From positions 1 to 52,968 of the forward strand of contig JAGKWX010000009.1 in assembly GCA_021151585.1 (NCBI GenBank): a stretch of DNA of 52,968 nt. The letters are read 5' to 3'. Positions 17,092-26,740 of this stretch are shown here, in pieces. The DNA comes from Alphaproteobacteria bacterium (lineage in GTDB: Bacteria > Pseudomonadota > Gammaproteobacteria > JAGOUN01). Within the stretch, counting starts at the first letter, position 1. Each line of letters starts with the position of its first letter. The position numbers and the translations under genes were made by a program. The notes under the pieces are model-generated. The model had not been told where the DNA came from and did not search any database. It saw only the letters and a list, made by a program, of their open reading frames with translations.

Positions 17092-20000
17092 CACATAAAA
17101 CGTTGGTACAAATAATACAGCTAATCCTGTAGAAGACAGCATGCCGCTGCATACCGCGATGCCGATAGAGCGACGTGCATTTGCGCCCGCGCCTGACGCA
17201 AATACTAACGGTAGTACTCCCATGATAAATGCGAATGAGGTCATGAGAATTGGTCGGAATCGTGTTTTTGCGCCGAGTACGGCCGCTTCTATAATGCTTT
17301 TGCCATTAAACTCATGTTCTTCACGTGCGACTTCCACAATTAAAATCGCATTTTTTGCCGCGAGTGAAATGAGTAAGACAACACCGATTTGCGTATACAT
17401 GTCATTTGACATGCCAAGCGGTGCCAAAAGACTTAATACTATCGTTGTGCCAACTAATGCTAATGGAATGCTGCATAAAACAGATAATGGTGTTACCCAA
17501 GATTCATATTGTCCGGCTAAAACGAAATATACCAAGATGAGTGCGAGGGCAAAAACGTAATAAGTAGCATTGCCGGCAACAAGTTGCTGATATGCTGTGC
17601 TTGTCCATTCGTAGCTAAATCCTTGTGGCAAAATATAGCTTGCGGCTTGTTCCATAGAACTAATTGCTTGGCCGCTGCTATAACCTGTTGCAGACATGCC
17701 CACAATAGTTGCAGATGGGTATAGATTATATAAAGGAATGATAGATGGTCCAATGGCAGGCTCAACTTTGGCTAGTGTGCCAATGGACACCATGCTGCCA
17801 TGTGAGTTGCGTACGGTGTAATTGCGCATTTGATCTGCGGTCATGCGCGCTGAGGCGTCAGCCTGTACATAAACAGAATACACTTGGCCAAATTTATTAA
17901 ACACATTGACGTAAGAAGAGCCTAAGTAAGTTTGCAGGGTCTCAAATGTATTACCAACAGAAACGCCTAATGATTCGGCTTTGGTGCGGTCAATAGGGTA
18001 AGTCATTTGCGGAACATGTGCACGGAAAGAAGTTAGTAAGCGCTGTATGGCCGGTTGTTGCTGGCTATATTTTACCATTCTATCGGTCACTTCCTGTAAC
18101 TTGTTATAGTCAAATGAACCATCGGTTAATTCAATTTGCATTTGCACGCCGCCAGACAAGCCTAAACCTTGAATAGGTGGAGGGGGAACTACCATGACTT
18201 GCGCTTCTTTGATGCTCGCAGTCGCTTGAGTTAGAGCTCGATACATTGGCAATAAGCCTTCTTTTCTACCACGTTCGCTCCAATCTTTAAACATAACGTA
18301 GACAACGCCGGCGCTAGACAACGATGCGTTGTTATCAAGTAATGAGATGCCGGTAATGGCAATCGCATCTCTAACCCCTGGTACCTGCAGCACTTTGGTT
18401 GAAATATCTTGTAACACTTTATTGGTGCGATCGAGTGAGGCGGCGTCTGGTAGTTGTGCGCTAACAATCATATAACCTTGGTCTTCTGTTGGTATAAAGC
18501 CTGTCGGTACATGGGCGAATCCTGCTATAGCAAGGATGACAAGAGCGCTTGCAATTAAAGAGTAAAATTTACTTTTATGCACCATGCGATTGATTAAATT
18601 AATATACGCTTTTTCGATCGGGTAGTAGCAGCGATCAAATGTGCGAAAAATAATATTCTTTTTCGTGGTGGGATCTATGGATTTTAACCACAATGCGCAT
18701 TGGGTTGGTTTTAATGTCATGGCATTTATAGCGCTGATCACTGCAGTGGCGGCAATAACTAGAGCAAACTGTGCATACATTTGGCCTGTTAATCCGGGCA
18801 TGAACGCCGCTGGGATAAATACAGACATCAGTACTAATGTAATTCCTAAAATTGGACCTAATAGGTGACGCATCGCTTGAACGGAGGCTTCTTTTGGATC
18901 TAAGCCTTTTTCAATATATTGTGTAACCCCCTCGACAACGACAATGGCATCATCTACGACAATCCCGATGGCAAGAACTAATCCAAATAATGTGAGTAGA
19001 TTGATTGAAAATCCTAAGGCTGACATAGCGGCGAATGCGCCTATGATCGTGACTGGGACAGTGGTTGCAGGGATCAAAGTGGCACGGAAGTTTTGCAAGA
19101 ACAATACAATCACGATTAAGACTAAAATGCCTGCTTCAAATAATGTCTTGTACACTTCGTCGACCGAAGCTTTGACGAAAACAGTGGTGTCAAATGGGAT
19201 TTTATATCCCATACCTGTAGGAAAGCTTGTTGCCATTTTTGCAACGAGATCACGAACTTCTTGTGCAACATCTAGAGCATTTGCACCAGGTAGTTGAAAG
19301 ATTGCAATTGCAGCTGTAGGTTTATTATCTAAGTTTGCTAATTGCTTGTAACTATTTGAGCCCAACTCAACGCGTCCGACATCACGTATACGCACAACTT
19401 GTCCGCTTGGGTTTGTGGTTGGGTTTTGTTCTGTGCTAGAAGCGGTTTGGGATTTGATAATAATGTTCTCAAATTGTGATACATTGCTTAATTGACCAGG
19501 AACATTAATTGTCCATTGGTAAGCTTGTGTGCTATTTGCTGGCAGTGCGCCTAATTGTCCCGCGGCTACTTCTTTATTTTGATTTTTAATTGCATTAATT
19601 ACATCGCTTGGAATAAGAGAGTAGTGTTGCATTTTGGCAGGATCTAACCAAATACGCATGGCATATTCACCACTACCATAGACATTTACATTACCGACGC
19701 CTGGTAAACGTGCTAGTTCATTTTGCATATTAATAACGGCATAATTATTTAAAAATAAACCGTCGTATTCGCCGTGTTCGGATGTTAGGGTAACAAACTG
19801 TAAAATCGATGTTGATTTAGGTTGAACATTAACGCCTTGTTGTTGCACCGATTGCGGTAATTGCGCCATCGCTGACTGTACGCGATTTTGCACAAGAACT
19901 TGATCGTAATTAATATCTGTTCCAATTTGAAAAGTGACAATAAGTGAATAATTACCTGCATTTGTGCTCGTTGATTGCATATAGAGCATGCCTTCTACGC

Positions 20001-20223
20001 CATTAACCTGTTGTTCTATAGGTAAAGCGACGGTATCTATCATGGTTTTTGCATCTGCGCCAGGATAATTTGCGGTGACTTGAATTGTCGGTGGGACAAT
20101 AGATGGGTATTGGGAAATCGGTAGATTTATTATTGCGATTATGCCGATTAACACAAACAAGCTAGCGATAACATTCGCTAAAACAGGTCGTTCAATAAAA
20201 AACTTTGAAATATTCATGCTCAT
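17050..20223 (-). CDS. acrB: RND multidrug efflux pump, inner-membrane transporter (AcrB/MexB, HAE1 family)
   Basis: 1057 residues, full length for the family. It begins NISKFFIERPVLANVIAS, the standard first membrane helix. The proton relay is visible: Asp-Asp in AIGIVVDDAIVVVE (helix 4) and Lys in SLAAKNAILIVE (helix 10). The two halves each have a large periplasmic loop, as expected. It exports drugs or other amphiphiles from the inner membrane and periplasm through a tripartite channel. The start overlaps the stop of the fusion-protein gene by one base (TAATG), so translation is probably coupled. It is the last gene of the operon. Confidence 0.95.
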   Translation of the reverse strand: MSMNISKFFIERPVLANVIASLFVLIGIIAIINLPISQYPSIVPPTIQVTANYPGADAKTMIDTVALPIEQQVNGVEGMLYMQSTSTNAGNYSLIVTFQIGTDINYDQVLVQNRVQSAMAQLPQSVQQQGVNVQPKSTSILQFVTLTSEHGEYDGLFLNNYAVINMQNELARLPGVGNVNVYGSGEYAMRIWLDPAKMQHYSLIPSDVINAIKNQNKEVAAGQLGALPANSTQAYQWTINVPGQLSNVSQFENIIIKSQTASSTEQNPTTNPSGQVVRIRDVGRVELGSNSYKQLANLDNKPTAAIAIFQLPGANALDVAQEVRDLVAKMATSFPTGMGYKIPFDTTVFVKASVDEVYKTLFEAGILVLIVIVLFLQNFRATLIPATTVPVTIIGAFAAMSALGFSINLLTLFGLVLAIGIVVDDAIVVVEGVTQYIEKGLDPKEASVQAMRHLLGPILGITLVLMSVFIPAAFMPGLTGQMYAQFALVIAATAVISAINAMTLKPTQCALWLKSIDPTTKKNIIFRTFDRCYYPIEKAYINLINRMVHKSKFYSLIASALVILAIAGFAHVPTGFIPTEDQGYMIVSAQLPDAASLDRTNKVLQDISTKVLQVPGVRDAIAITGISLLDNNASLSSAGVVYVMFKDWSERGRKEGLLPMYRALTQATASIKEAQVMVVPPPPIQGLGLSGGVQMQIELTDGSFDYNKLQEVTDRMVKYSQQQPAIQRLLTSFRAHVPQMTYPIDRTKAESLGVSVGNTFETLQTYLGSSYVNVFNKFGQVYSVYVQADASARMTADQMRNYTVRNSHGSMVSIGTLAKVEPAIGPSIIPLYNLYPSATIVGMSATGYSSGQAISSMEQAASYILPQGFSYEWTSTAYQQLVAGNATYYVFALALILVYFVLAGQYESWVTPLSVLCSIPLALVGTTIVLSLLAPLGMSNDMYTQIGVVLLISLAAKNAILIVEVAREEHEFNGKSIIEAAVLGAKTRFRPILMTSFAFIMGVLPLVFASGAGANARRSIGIAVCSGMLSSTGLAVLFVPTFYVLFQTWNEKRKRKK

Positions 20224-21344
20224 TATATTGTTTGCTCCGTCACAGTAACAACATCGCCAGGTGATGCATATTGTAGGCCGTTAATAACGATTTGATCATG
20301 AGCATTTACCCCCTTGGTGATAGCGGTGTATTCGCCAACAACTGCGCCAGTGGTTACATGAATTTCTGATATTTTATTATCGTGATCGACAGTAAATAGG
20401 TAGGGGCCAATTTGATCATACATTAAGGCATTACTTGGAACGGTGAGTTGGTCTGATGCTTTATCTAAGGCAATACGCACGCGAACAAATAAGCCCGGCA
20501 GTAAATCATAATTATCATTGGTAATAATGCCGCGCATTTGAATAGAGCCAGTTGATGCATCTAATTCAGTTGCAGCAAAATCGAGATGTCCTTGATGAGG
20601 GAAGCCAGTTTCATTTTGCAAGGCAACTTGTATAGGGATGGTTGCAATCTCAGATGATGTAAATCCAGATTTACGTGCAGTCTCTCGTAATTGTAGTAGA
20701 TCTAACTCATTAATAGTGAAATAGACATACATTGGATTGAGTTGTTGTAACGAGGCTAGTTCGGTAGCTTGGCCATTGCCGACTAAATTGCCTGGGTCAA
20801 CTAAGTGGCGCCCAATCCTGCCATCCATAGGCGCTAGAATATGCGTATAACTGTAAGTAATGTTGGCATTGTTTAAATTCGCCCGCGCACTGTCAACAGC
20901 CGCTTGAGCTTGTTTTGTTGTTGATTCCCACTTTTGTAATTCGGCGAGTGACGTCGCGTGTTTTTTGTATAATTTTTGTTGTCGCGTATATTCTTCTTTA
21001 TCGTAAGTGTAGGCGGCAATATTGCTGCTCAAAGTCGCGCGCGCTTCAATGACTTGATCTTCGTAAGGTTGCGGCTGAATCACAAAAAGTAAATCATCTT
21101 TTTTAACAATACTACCATCGATAAAATTATTAGAATATAAGAAGCCAGAAACTCGAGCGACTAAATCGATGGATTGAGAGGCAACAGTATTCCCTGTTTC
21201 GTATAGGTAAGGCGTAATAGATTTTACGATAGGATGACTTACCACAACGGATGGGCGCGGCGCTGCGTTTTTCTTTGAATCGCAACTGCTTAAGCTGATC
21301 AAGCAGCTCAGCGCTATAATACTATAATTAAGATATTTCATCAT
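20223..21344 (-). CDS. acrA: RND efflux membrane-fusion protein (AcrA/MexA type), lipoprotein
   Basis: 373 residues. A signal peptide with lipobox LSSC places the lipid-bearing Cys near residue 21. The order is that of periplasmic adaptors: beta-barrel start (VVVSHPIVKSITPYLYETG), lipoyl-like half (GSIVKKDDLLFVI), helical hairpin (residues about 100-160), second lipoyl half (ILAPMDGRIG), then beta-barrel. It joins the pump to the outer-membrane channel. AAGGG precedes the first of two adjacent ATG codons. It starts 9 bases after the channel gene and overlaps the pump gene by one base. Confidence 0.93.
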   Translation of the reverse strand: MMKYLNYSIIALSCLISLSSCDSKKNAAPRPSVVVSHPIVKSITPYLYETGNTVASQSIDLVARVSGFLYSNNFIDGSIVKKDDLLFVIQPQPYEDQVIEARATLSSNIAAYTYDKEEYTRQQKLYKKHATSLAELQKWESTTKQAQAAVDSARANLNNANITYSYTHILAPMDGRIGRHLVDPGNLVGNGQATELASLQQLNPMYVYFTINELDLLQLRETARKSGFTSSEIATIPIQVALQNETGFPHQGHLDFAATELDASTGSIQMRGIITNDNYDLLPGLFVRVRIALDKASDQLTVPSNALMYDQIGPYLFTVDHDNKISEIHVTTGAVVGEYTAITKGVNAHDQIVINGLQYASPGDVVTVTEQTI

Positions 21345-21353
21345 ATGTTTCCC

Positions 21354-22937
21354 TTACCAATCCGGCATCCACGTTTGTTCTATTTGTTTGGTCTTATTTT
21401 TCGGCGCTTGATCATGATCTGATGTTAATAAGTCACCCCAGTTTGTGCGTTCACGCATTTGTTGCTTGACTTGATCTGAAACAACATCATGTCCCTGACG
21501 AATTTGCCAACCGCCACCTAAAGCTCGATACAAAGAAATAGCATTTTGTGGCACGCTGCTTTGTGCGTTGATGAGAGTTGCTTGTATATTGAGTTGATTA
21601 ATTTCGGCATTTAAAACATCAGAGTAATCAACTTCGCCCACTTCATAGCGCGCTTGAGTTAAATGTAAATTTTCTAATGCCGCATTATTTGCGGTAACCA
21701 TAGCAGATAATGTTTTTTCTGCTTCAACATAGCTCGTAATGCTATCTTGAACTTCTTTTTGTGCATTGAGTACTGTGTTCTGATAATTAAAAATAGATGC
21801 TTGAAAGGCAGCGTCCTGTTGACGTACTTGGTTAGTAATTTGGCCATAATTGAAAATAGGAATGGATAAAGAAGGGCCAACTGAATACGTGTGATTTGAC
21901 CATTGGAAAAGATTATTCGTTGATGATTGTCCTGCATTCGAAGAAGAGTATCCAAAGCTGCCATTAAGTGTAAATGCCGGATATAGCTGTGCCTTGATTG
22001 CGCCTATGCCTTCTGAATTAGCAATTGCTTCTAATTCTGCTTGATAGACGTCAGGGCGCTGGCGTAAAACGTCTTTTGGAATTCCAACAGCAATATTTTT
22101 TGCTGCTATGGGGATTGCTGATGTTGTTTTGGAAGATGGTTGGAGTAAAGCATCTACTTGATCGGGTGTTGTGCCTAACAATACTGCTAGAGCATCTTTT
22201 TCTTGTTGTAATGAGGCATTAAGAGTTGGCAAGTTTGCCTCTGCTTGATTGAGGTTTATTCTTGTTTGTTCAACATCGGATAAGTTTACTTGTCCATTAT
22301 GGTAACGCGTTTGCATTAGTTCCAAGCTTTGTTTCAATGCGACTATACTTTTTTTCGCTGTTGCAATTTGTGCTTGATAAGCGCGGATTGCGACGTAACT
22401 ACTGCCAATATCAGCCGTTAAAGATACTAGAGCATCATCGTAAGCGGCAATCGATGCCAAAAAAGTCGCGTCATCTGCTTTAATTGCGCGACGATATTTA
22501 CCCCAAAAATCGGGTTCCCAGCTGGCGGATATGCTGACAGTATCGGTTTCAAAATTTGTTGGCACAATGCCGGCATATTGATTGGAATTATTTATTCTTT
22601 GACGAGTATAATTTCCTGTAATCGCTTGTTGTTGTGGATAGAGTTCGCCAACAGATTGAGCAAGTTGTGCGCGGGCTTGTAAAACATTTGCTCCTACGCT
22701 TTGTAATGTTAAGTTGTTGCGATAACCAACTTCAATCAAATGATTTAATATCGGGTCGTTAAATGACTTCCACCATGTTGCATCTTGCGTTGGCGTCGTT
22801 TTTACGCCAAGATTGTCGGTATTCCATTGGTCGGAGATTTTTGTTTCAGGCTTGTGGTAATCCGGCCCAACCGTCGTGCAGCCACTAAGCACAAGAAAAC
22901 ACAAAGTCGATACACTAATTGCTTTAATTTTAGACAT
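21354..22937 (-). CDS. Outer-membrane efflux channel, NodT/OprM-type lipoprotein
   Basis: 527 residues. The lipobox LSGC is followed by TTVGPDYHKP, the signature opening of NodT-family outer-membrane factors. Two repeated halves of long amphipathic helices contain QARAQLAQSVGELYPQQ and QARYEVGEVDYSDVLNAE. It forms the trimeric outer-membrane exit duct of the pump encoded downstream. It is the first gene of the three-gene operon; the promoter must lie in or near the 46-base gap shared with the divergent pilin-like gene, where I see no strong -35/-10 pair. Confidence 0.93.
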   Translation of the reverse strand: MSKIKAISVSTLCFLVLSGCTTVGPDYHKPETKISDQWNTDNLGVKTTPTQDATWWKSFNDPILNHLIEVGYRNNLTLQSVGANVLQARAQLAQSVGELYPQQQAITGNYTRQRINNSNQYAGIVPTNFETDTVSISASWEPDFWGKYRRAIKADDATFLASIAAYDDALVSLTADIGSSYVAIRAYQAQIATAKKSIVALKQSLELMQTRYHNGQVNLSDVEQTRINLNQAEANLPTLNASLQQEKDALAVLLGTTPDQVDALLQPSSKTTSAIPIAAKNIAVGIPKDVLRQRPDVYQAELEAIANSEGIGAIKAQLYPAFTLNGSFGYSSSNAGQSSTNNLFQWSNHTYSVGPSLSIPIFNYGQITNQVRQQDAAFQASIFNYQNTVLNAQKEVQDSITSYVEAEKTLSAMVTANNAALENLHLTQARYEVGEVDYSDVLNAEINQLNIQATLINAQSSVPQNAISLYRALGGGWQIRQGHDVVSDQVKQQMRERTNWGDLLTSDHDQAPKNKTKQIEQTWMPDW

Positions 22938-22983
22938 TTTTGCGTTATTGGCTCACGATCAACGATTATTAACTCATCATAAT

Positions 22984-23445
22984 ATGAATAATTTTAAACG
23001 TAAACCATATGGCTTTTCTCTGCTGGAAATAATTATCACCTTAAGCATTGCCGCGGTGATTATTCTTTTCAGTGTCGGAGAAATATCGCGCTATTTTGAG
23101 CAGCGTAAACAACATATTTTTATGGAGCAATTATATCATGACGTAAAGTGGTCTCGGATTGAAGCTATTTTATTAGATCAAAAAGTGAGAATTGAGCCAC
23201 ATGGTGATTGGTGTGCAGGTTGGGATGTTATACACAGTGAGACGACCATCATAAAAACACATGCTGGAATCGATGATTGTAAAATAATTTTTTCAGGTTT
23301 CCCGGCGTCAAGATCGTATTTTCAGTTTTCACCGTCTGGTTCCAGTGATTACCAAAATGCAACGTTTGAGTTTTATGATGCCTCTAAACTAACAAGTAAG
23401 ATTGTTATTAACCAAGCAGGTAGAGTAAGTTGGGTTTCCTCATAA
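22984..23445 (+). CDS. Type IV pilin-like minor pseudopilin (GspH/FimT type)
   Basis: 153 residues. It starts MNNFKRKPYG then FSLLEIIITLSIAAVIILF: a prepilin-peptidase site (G/F) with Glu at position +5 and a hydrophobic N-terminal helix. The body has two Cys residues that could form a disulfide (WCAGW and DDCKI) and a C-terminal IVINQAGRVSW segment typical of GspH/FimT. I chose ATG 22984 rather than an upstream start because it gives the normal short leader. It is a lone gene here, so it is probably a minor pilin or competence pseudopilin. Its 3' end overlaps the convergent MFS gene by 38 bases. Confidence 0.8.
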   Translation: MNNFKRKPYGFSLLEIIITLSIAAVIILFSVGEISRYFEQRKQHIFMEQLYHDVKWSRIEAILLDQKVRIEPHGDWCAGWDVIHSETTIIKTHAGIDDCKIIFSGFPASRSYFQFSPSGSSDYQNATFEFYDASKLTSKIVINQAGRVSWVSS

Positions 23446-24640
23446 TAATCAGTGCGATTATTGCGCCGATTAATGAAACAAGTAAAGGTAATAGATTATA
23501 AATCGCGATTAAATAACCTCCACCCAAGCCTGTCAATATCCACATAATGGCGGCAACTAAATAGCATGCACCCATGATTTGACCTTGTTGTTGAGAGTAG
23601 AGGTTTGAACAAGCCGTAGAGAGTACACCAAAGGCAATGACGTCACCCACTGCTGCAGGTACGCTGCTGCCCCACATTAACCATTCTTGATGAAAATAAA
23701 GTGCAATGACGATTAATATAGCTCCAATCACTTGTGATATTAGTGCGATTTTTAAGCATATGCGCAAAGAAAAATGTTGGCGTAAAAAACGGATGCCTAC
23801 TGTGCTGCCAAGTGTTACCCATAACGCCATGAATCCGACGAATAAACCAATCTTGCCAGCAGAAAATGCACTACTGATTTTTAATACGGCAGGAACGTAT
23901 TGATAATAAAAACTCCATGTTATTTGGCCGCCAGCCAAAATAGCCATTAAAAATAAGGCATGTTTATTTTTTAATATTTTTATGCTGCCAAACATGAGGC
24001 GCCATGAAAATATTTTTTTTGTCATGTTGGAGGTTTCTTTAAAAAAGAAAATGCATATTATTGCTGCCACAGCACTAAATAAGGCGGATATAAAAAATGG
24101 CGTAGAAAAATTTAGCATAGAAAAATAAAAATGTGCACAATAGCCGCCGAGGATAGGTCCTAGAAAAGCACCAAAAGCAATCATGCTTTGTAAATAGCCC
24201 ATCGTGATTAATTTGTTTTTGTCCTCTGTAACATCACCCACAGCGGCTTGTGCTAGAGGATTTGTACGACAAAACAATCCTTGAATAAAAATTCCAAATA
24301 AAAAAAGTATTATAGAAGATAATAATATGCCGATGCTGGCGATAATACCGGCTACCATTGTGCCAGATAATGATAGAGTGAGAATGTTTTTTCGTCCAAA
24401 GTGATCGGATAAAGAGCTTAATAAAGGCGCTGCAATAAAAGTGGCTATGCTTGGTATCGCCATGCAGATGCCATACCAATAACTGCGTAGAACATGCGGT
24501 GTGTCAGTTGCGAGCAATTGTGATTGTATATCGAAAAAAACAAGAGCAAATAAGGGGAGCATAATTCGTTCACTCGCATTGCCAAAAATCATAGCGACAA
24601 AGAGTGCAGCCATGTTGCGCGTAATGCCCGGTTTGTTCAT
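23408..24640 (-). CDS. Major facilitator superfamily transporter (TetA-like drug:H+ antiporter group)
   Basis: 410 residues with about 12 membrane segments. The MFS motif between helices 2 and 3 is seen as SDHFGRKNIL, and a motif-C-like Gly-rich stretch is seen as GAFLGPILGGY. These features point to the 12-helix drug-export branch, but the substrate cannot be told. The ATG at 24640 is 15 bases from the nearest upstream plus-strand start and diverges from aroE. It overlaps the pilin-like gene at its 3' end. Confidence 0.85.
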   Translation of the reverse strand: MNKPGITRNMAALFVAMIFGNASERIMLPLFALVFFDIQSQLLATDTPHVLRSYWYGICMAIPSIATFIAAPLLSSLSDHFGRKNILTLSLSGTMVAGIIASIGILLSSIILFLFGIFIQGLFCRTNPLAQAAVGDVTEDKNKLITMGYLQSMIAFGAFLGPILGGYCAHFYFSMLNFSTPFFISALFSAVAAIICIFFFKETSNMTKKIFSWRLMFGSIKILKNKHALFLMAILAGGQITWSFYYQYVPAVLKISSAFSAGKIGLFVGFMALWVTLGSTVGIRFLRQHFSLRICLKIALISQVIGAILIVIALYFHQEWLMWGSSVPAAVGDVIAFGVLSTACSNLYSQQQGQIMGACYLVAAIMWILTGLGGGYLIAIYNLLPLLVSLIGAIIALIIMRKPNLLYLLG

Positions 24641-24787
24641 GTACTTTTCCAGGGTATGGTTATGACTGGATTTTTGCAGATTGCGTTACAGCTTTCAACC
24701 GTATTTTTAGAGCATCTTGCAGGATGTATTTGTTATGTTTTTATGCTAAAAATATACTCAAATACAACTGTAGATATCATGCATATT

Positions 24788-25612
24788 ATGACCAAGCTTT
24801 TTGCCGTTATTGGCAACCCCATCGCACATAGTTTGTCGCCGCAACTCCATGTGGCCTTTGCCAAGCGCTGTGGTCTTAATTTGCGGTATGAAAAATATTG
24901 TGTTGCAGTTGACAATGATGATTTCGAAGTGAGAGTGCGTAATTTTTTCAATAAAGGCGGGTCAGGACTGAATATCACCATGCCTTTTAAACATCGTGCT
25001 GCTGCTTTAGTAGATGAATTAACTGAGCGTGCGCGATGGGCTGGCGTAGTTAATACGATTATTCCTGTCACATCGACAAGATTGTTAGGGGATAACACGG
25101 ACGGCGTTGGATTGGTGCGAGATTTAATCACAGTCCAGAATCAAAGTATTGCTGACAAAAAAGTTTTAATTTTAGGCGCTGGCGGCGCAACGCAGGGTAT
25201 TTTGCCAGCTTTATTGGCAGAAAATCCGGACAGCATAACCGTGGCAACTCGGAATTTAGAAAAATATCAGCATCTGGCAGATCGGTACCCAGTATATTTA
25301 GATGATATGTCGGCTCAGCGAATACCGATGTTTGGTTTGTCTTATGAAGATTTATCAGAGCCTTTTGATCTTATCATCAATGCAACACCACTAAGCTTGT
25401 CTAATCAATTACCACCAATAACAACAGCGATATTGCATCAACATAGCTTTTGTTACGATCTAGTATATCATCAAACGGGTGTGACAGTTTTTACACGTTG
25501 GGCGCAAGAACAGGGTGTCACAAGTAGTGATGGCTTGGGTATGCTTCTCCAACAAGCGGCAGAAGCTTTTTACCAATGGCACGGAGTCATGCCTGCATGT
25601 TACGATCTTTAA
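24788..25612 (+). CDS. aroE: Shikimate dehydrogenase (NADP+)
   Basis: 274 residues, the usual length. It reduces 3-dehydroshikimate to shikimate with NADPH in aromatic amino-acid synthesis. Visible motifs are GNPIAHSLSPQLH (substrate site), NITMPFKH with the catalytic Lys, GDNTDG with the paired Asp, and the Rossmann loop LGAGGATQGI. The frame is open from 24656, but I chose ATG 24788 because it places the first motif at the family's usual position; ATG 24779 is an alternative. No clear Shine-Dalgarno is seen. It converges with trpS. Confidence 0.95.
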   Translation: MTKLFAVIGNPIAHSLSPQLHVAFAKRCGLNLRYEKYCVAVDNDDFEVRVRNFFNKGGSGLNITMPFKHRAAALVDELTERARWAGVVNTIIPVTSTRLLGDNTDGVGLVRDLITVQNQSIADKKVLILGAGGATQGILPALLAENPDSITVATRNLEKYQHLADRYPVYLDDMSAQRIPMFGLSYEDLSEPFDLIINATPLSLSNQLPPITTAILHQHSFCYDLVYHQTGVTVFTRWAQEQGVTSSDGLGMLLQQAAEAFYQWHGVMPACYDL

Positions 25613-25640
25613 AAGCCACTTTTCTATGTTAGTGATATTC

Positions 25641-25660
25641 TCGCTATGCTTGTCTAGCGA
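25641..25660. terminator. Hairpin between convergent aroE and trpS
   Basis: TCGCTA and TAGCGA enclose an 8-base loop midway in the 59-base gap between two convergent stops. It may end transcription from both sides, though no long T-run follows. Confidence 0.4.
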
Positions 25661-25671
25661 AGATAAAGTGG

Positions 25672-26739
25672 TTAAAAAATCTGTCGCATCGCTTCTTTGG
25701 CGAGCTTCAGCGTCATTTCTGCTTGTGCGTTGGCTTTTTCCTTTCCTTGGCGTAATACGCGGAGTACTTGAGCGGGATCGTCGGCGAATTGCATACGACG
25801 TTCACGCATCGGGGAAATAAGTTCTACCAATACTTCTATTAATTTCTTTTTGCATGCCACGTCACCAATTTGTCCATTGCGGTATAATTGCTTAGTATCT
25901 TCCACCCATGTGGTGTCAGTATTAAAGGTGTCATGAAAAATCCACAACGGATTGTTTTCTGTCGTGCCTGGATCGGTTGGTTTTAATCGATTAGGATCGG
26001 TATACATTTTCATCACTTTGTGTTGAATCGTGTCATTGTCATCAGAGAGTAAAATGGCATTATTCAACGACTTGCTCATTTTTAACAATTTGCCTTCAGG
26101 TGTCGGCGCGCCTATGCCAATTAAACGTTTTACACGTCCGACTAGTGGTTGAGGTAAGGAAAATAATCCACCCGCTTTGAGATAGTCTTCATCCAGAGTG
26201 TGTGAATCAACGCCACAATAAACTTGGTTGAATTTCCTTGCGACAAAGCGTGTTAATTCTAAATGAGGCAACTGATCTTCGCCTACTGGGACAAGATCAG
26301 GCCTAAAAGCTAAAATATCTGCAATTTGTCCGATAGGGTAGAGCAAAAAACCAAAAGGGTAACTATCGCCTAAGTTTTTATCACGTATTTCGTCTTTGAT
26401 GGTTGGGTTGCGCATTAATTCGGCATAAGGAACTAGCATGCTAAAAAAATAGGTTAACTCTGCTATTGCGGGAATATCCGATTGAGCAAAAATAGTACTT
26501 TTTTCTGGATCAATTCCGGCGCCTAGGTAATCGAGAGTGATGTCCAGTACACTTTGACGAATCTCATCAGGCCGCGCTGCACGTGTTGTAAAAGCGTGCA
26601 CATTCGCTATGATGAAATAACAATCATAATCATGTTGTAATTTAACGCGATTTTCCAATGACCCAACCCAATGACCTAAATGCAATTTCCCAGTAGGTGT
26701 GTCGCCAGTTAACAAACGTGGGCGTGAAACTATGCTCAT
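25672..26739 (-). CDS. trpS: Tryptophanyl-tRNA synthetase
   Basis: 355 residues, class I. It charges tRNA-Trp. The HIGH-like motif is TGKLHLGHWVGS, and the KMSKS loop is intact (LLKMSKSLNN). The catalytic-domain GEDQ motif is also present. I chose ATG 26739 because SIVSRPRLLTGDTPTG follows as in the family and AAGG lies just upstream; the frame extends into the permease gene. The start is one base from the permease stop (TAATATG), implying coupled translation. Confidence 0.97.
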   Translation of the reverse strand: MSIVSRPRLLTGDTPTGKLHLGHWVGSLENRVKLQHDYDCYFIIANVHAFTTRAARPDEIRQSVLDITLDYLGAGIDPEKSTIFAQSDIPAIAELTYFFSMLVPYAELMRNPTIKDEIRDKNLGDSYPFGFLLYPIGQIADILAFRPDLVPVGEDQLPHLELTRFVARKFNQVYCGVDSHTLDEDYLKAGGLFSLPQPLVGRVKRLIGIGAPTPEGKLLKMSKSLNNAILLSDDNDTIQHKVMKMYTDPNRLKPTDPGTTENNPLWIFHDTFNTDTTWVEDTKQLYRNGQIGDVACKKKLIEVLVELISPMRERRMQFADDPAQVLRVLRQGKEKANAQAEMTLKLAKEAMRQIF

Positions 26740-26740
26740 A

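Noticed and set aside
24656..24787. N-terminal extension of aroE
   Set aside because: The extra 44 residues do not match the family and the normal N-terminus begins at ATG 24788.
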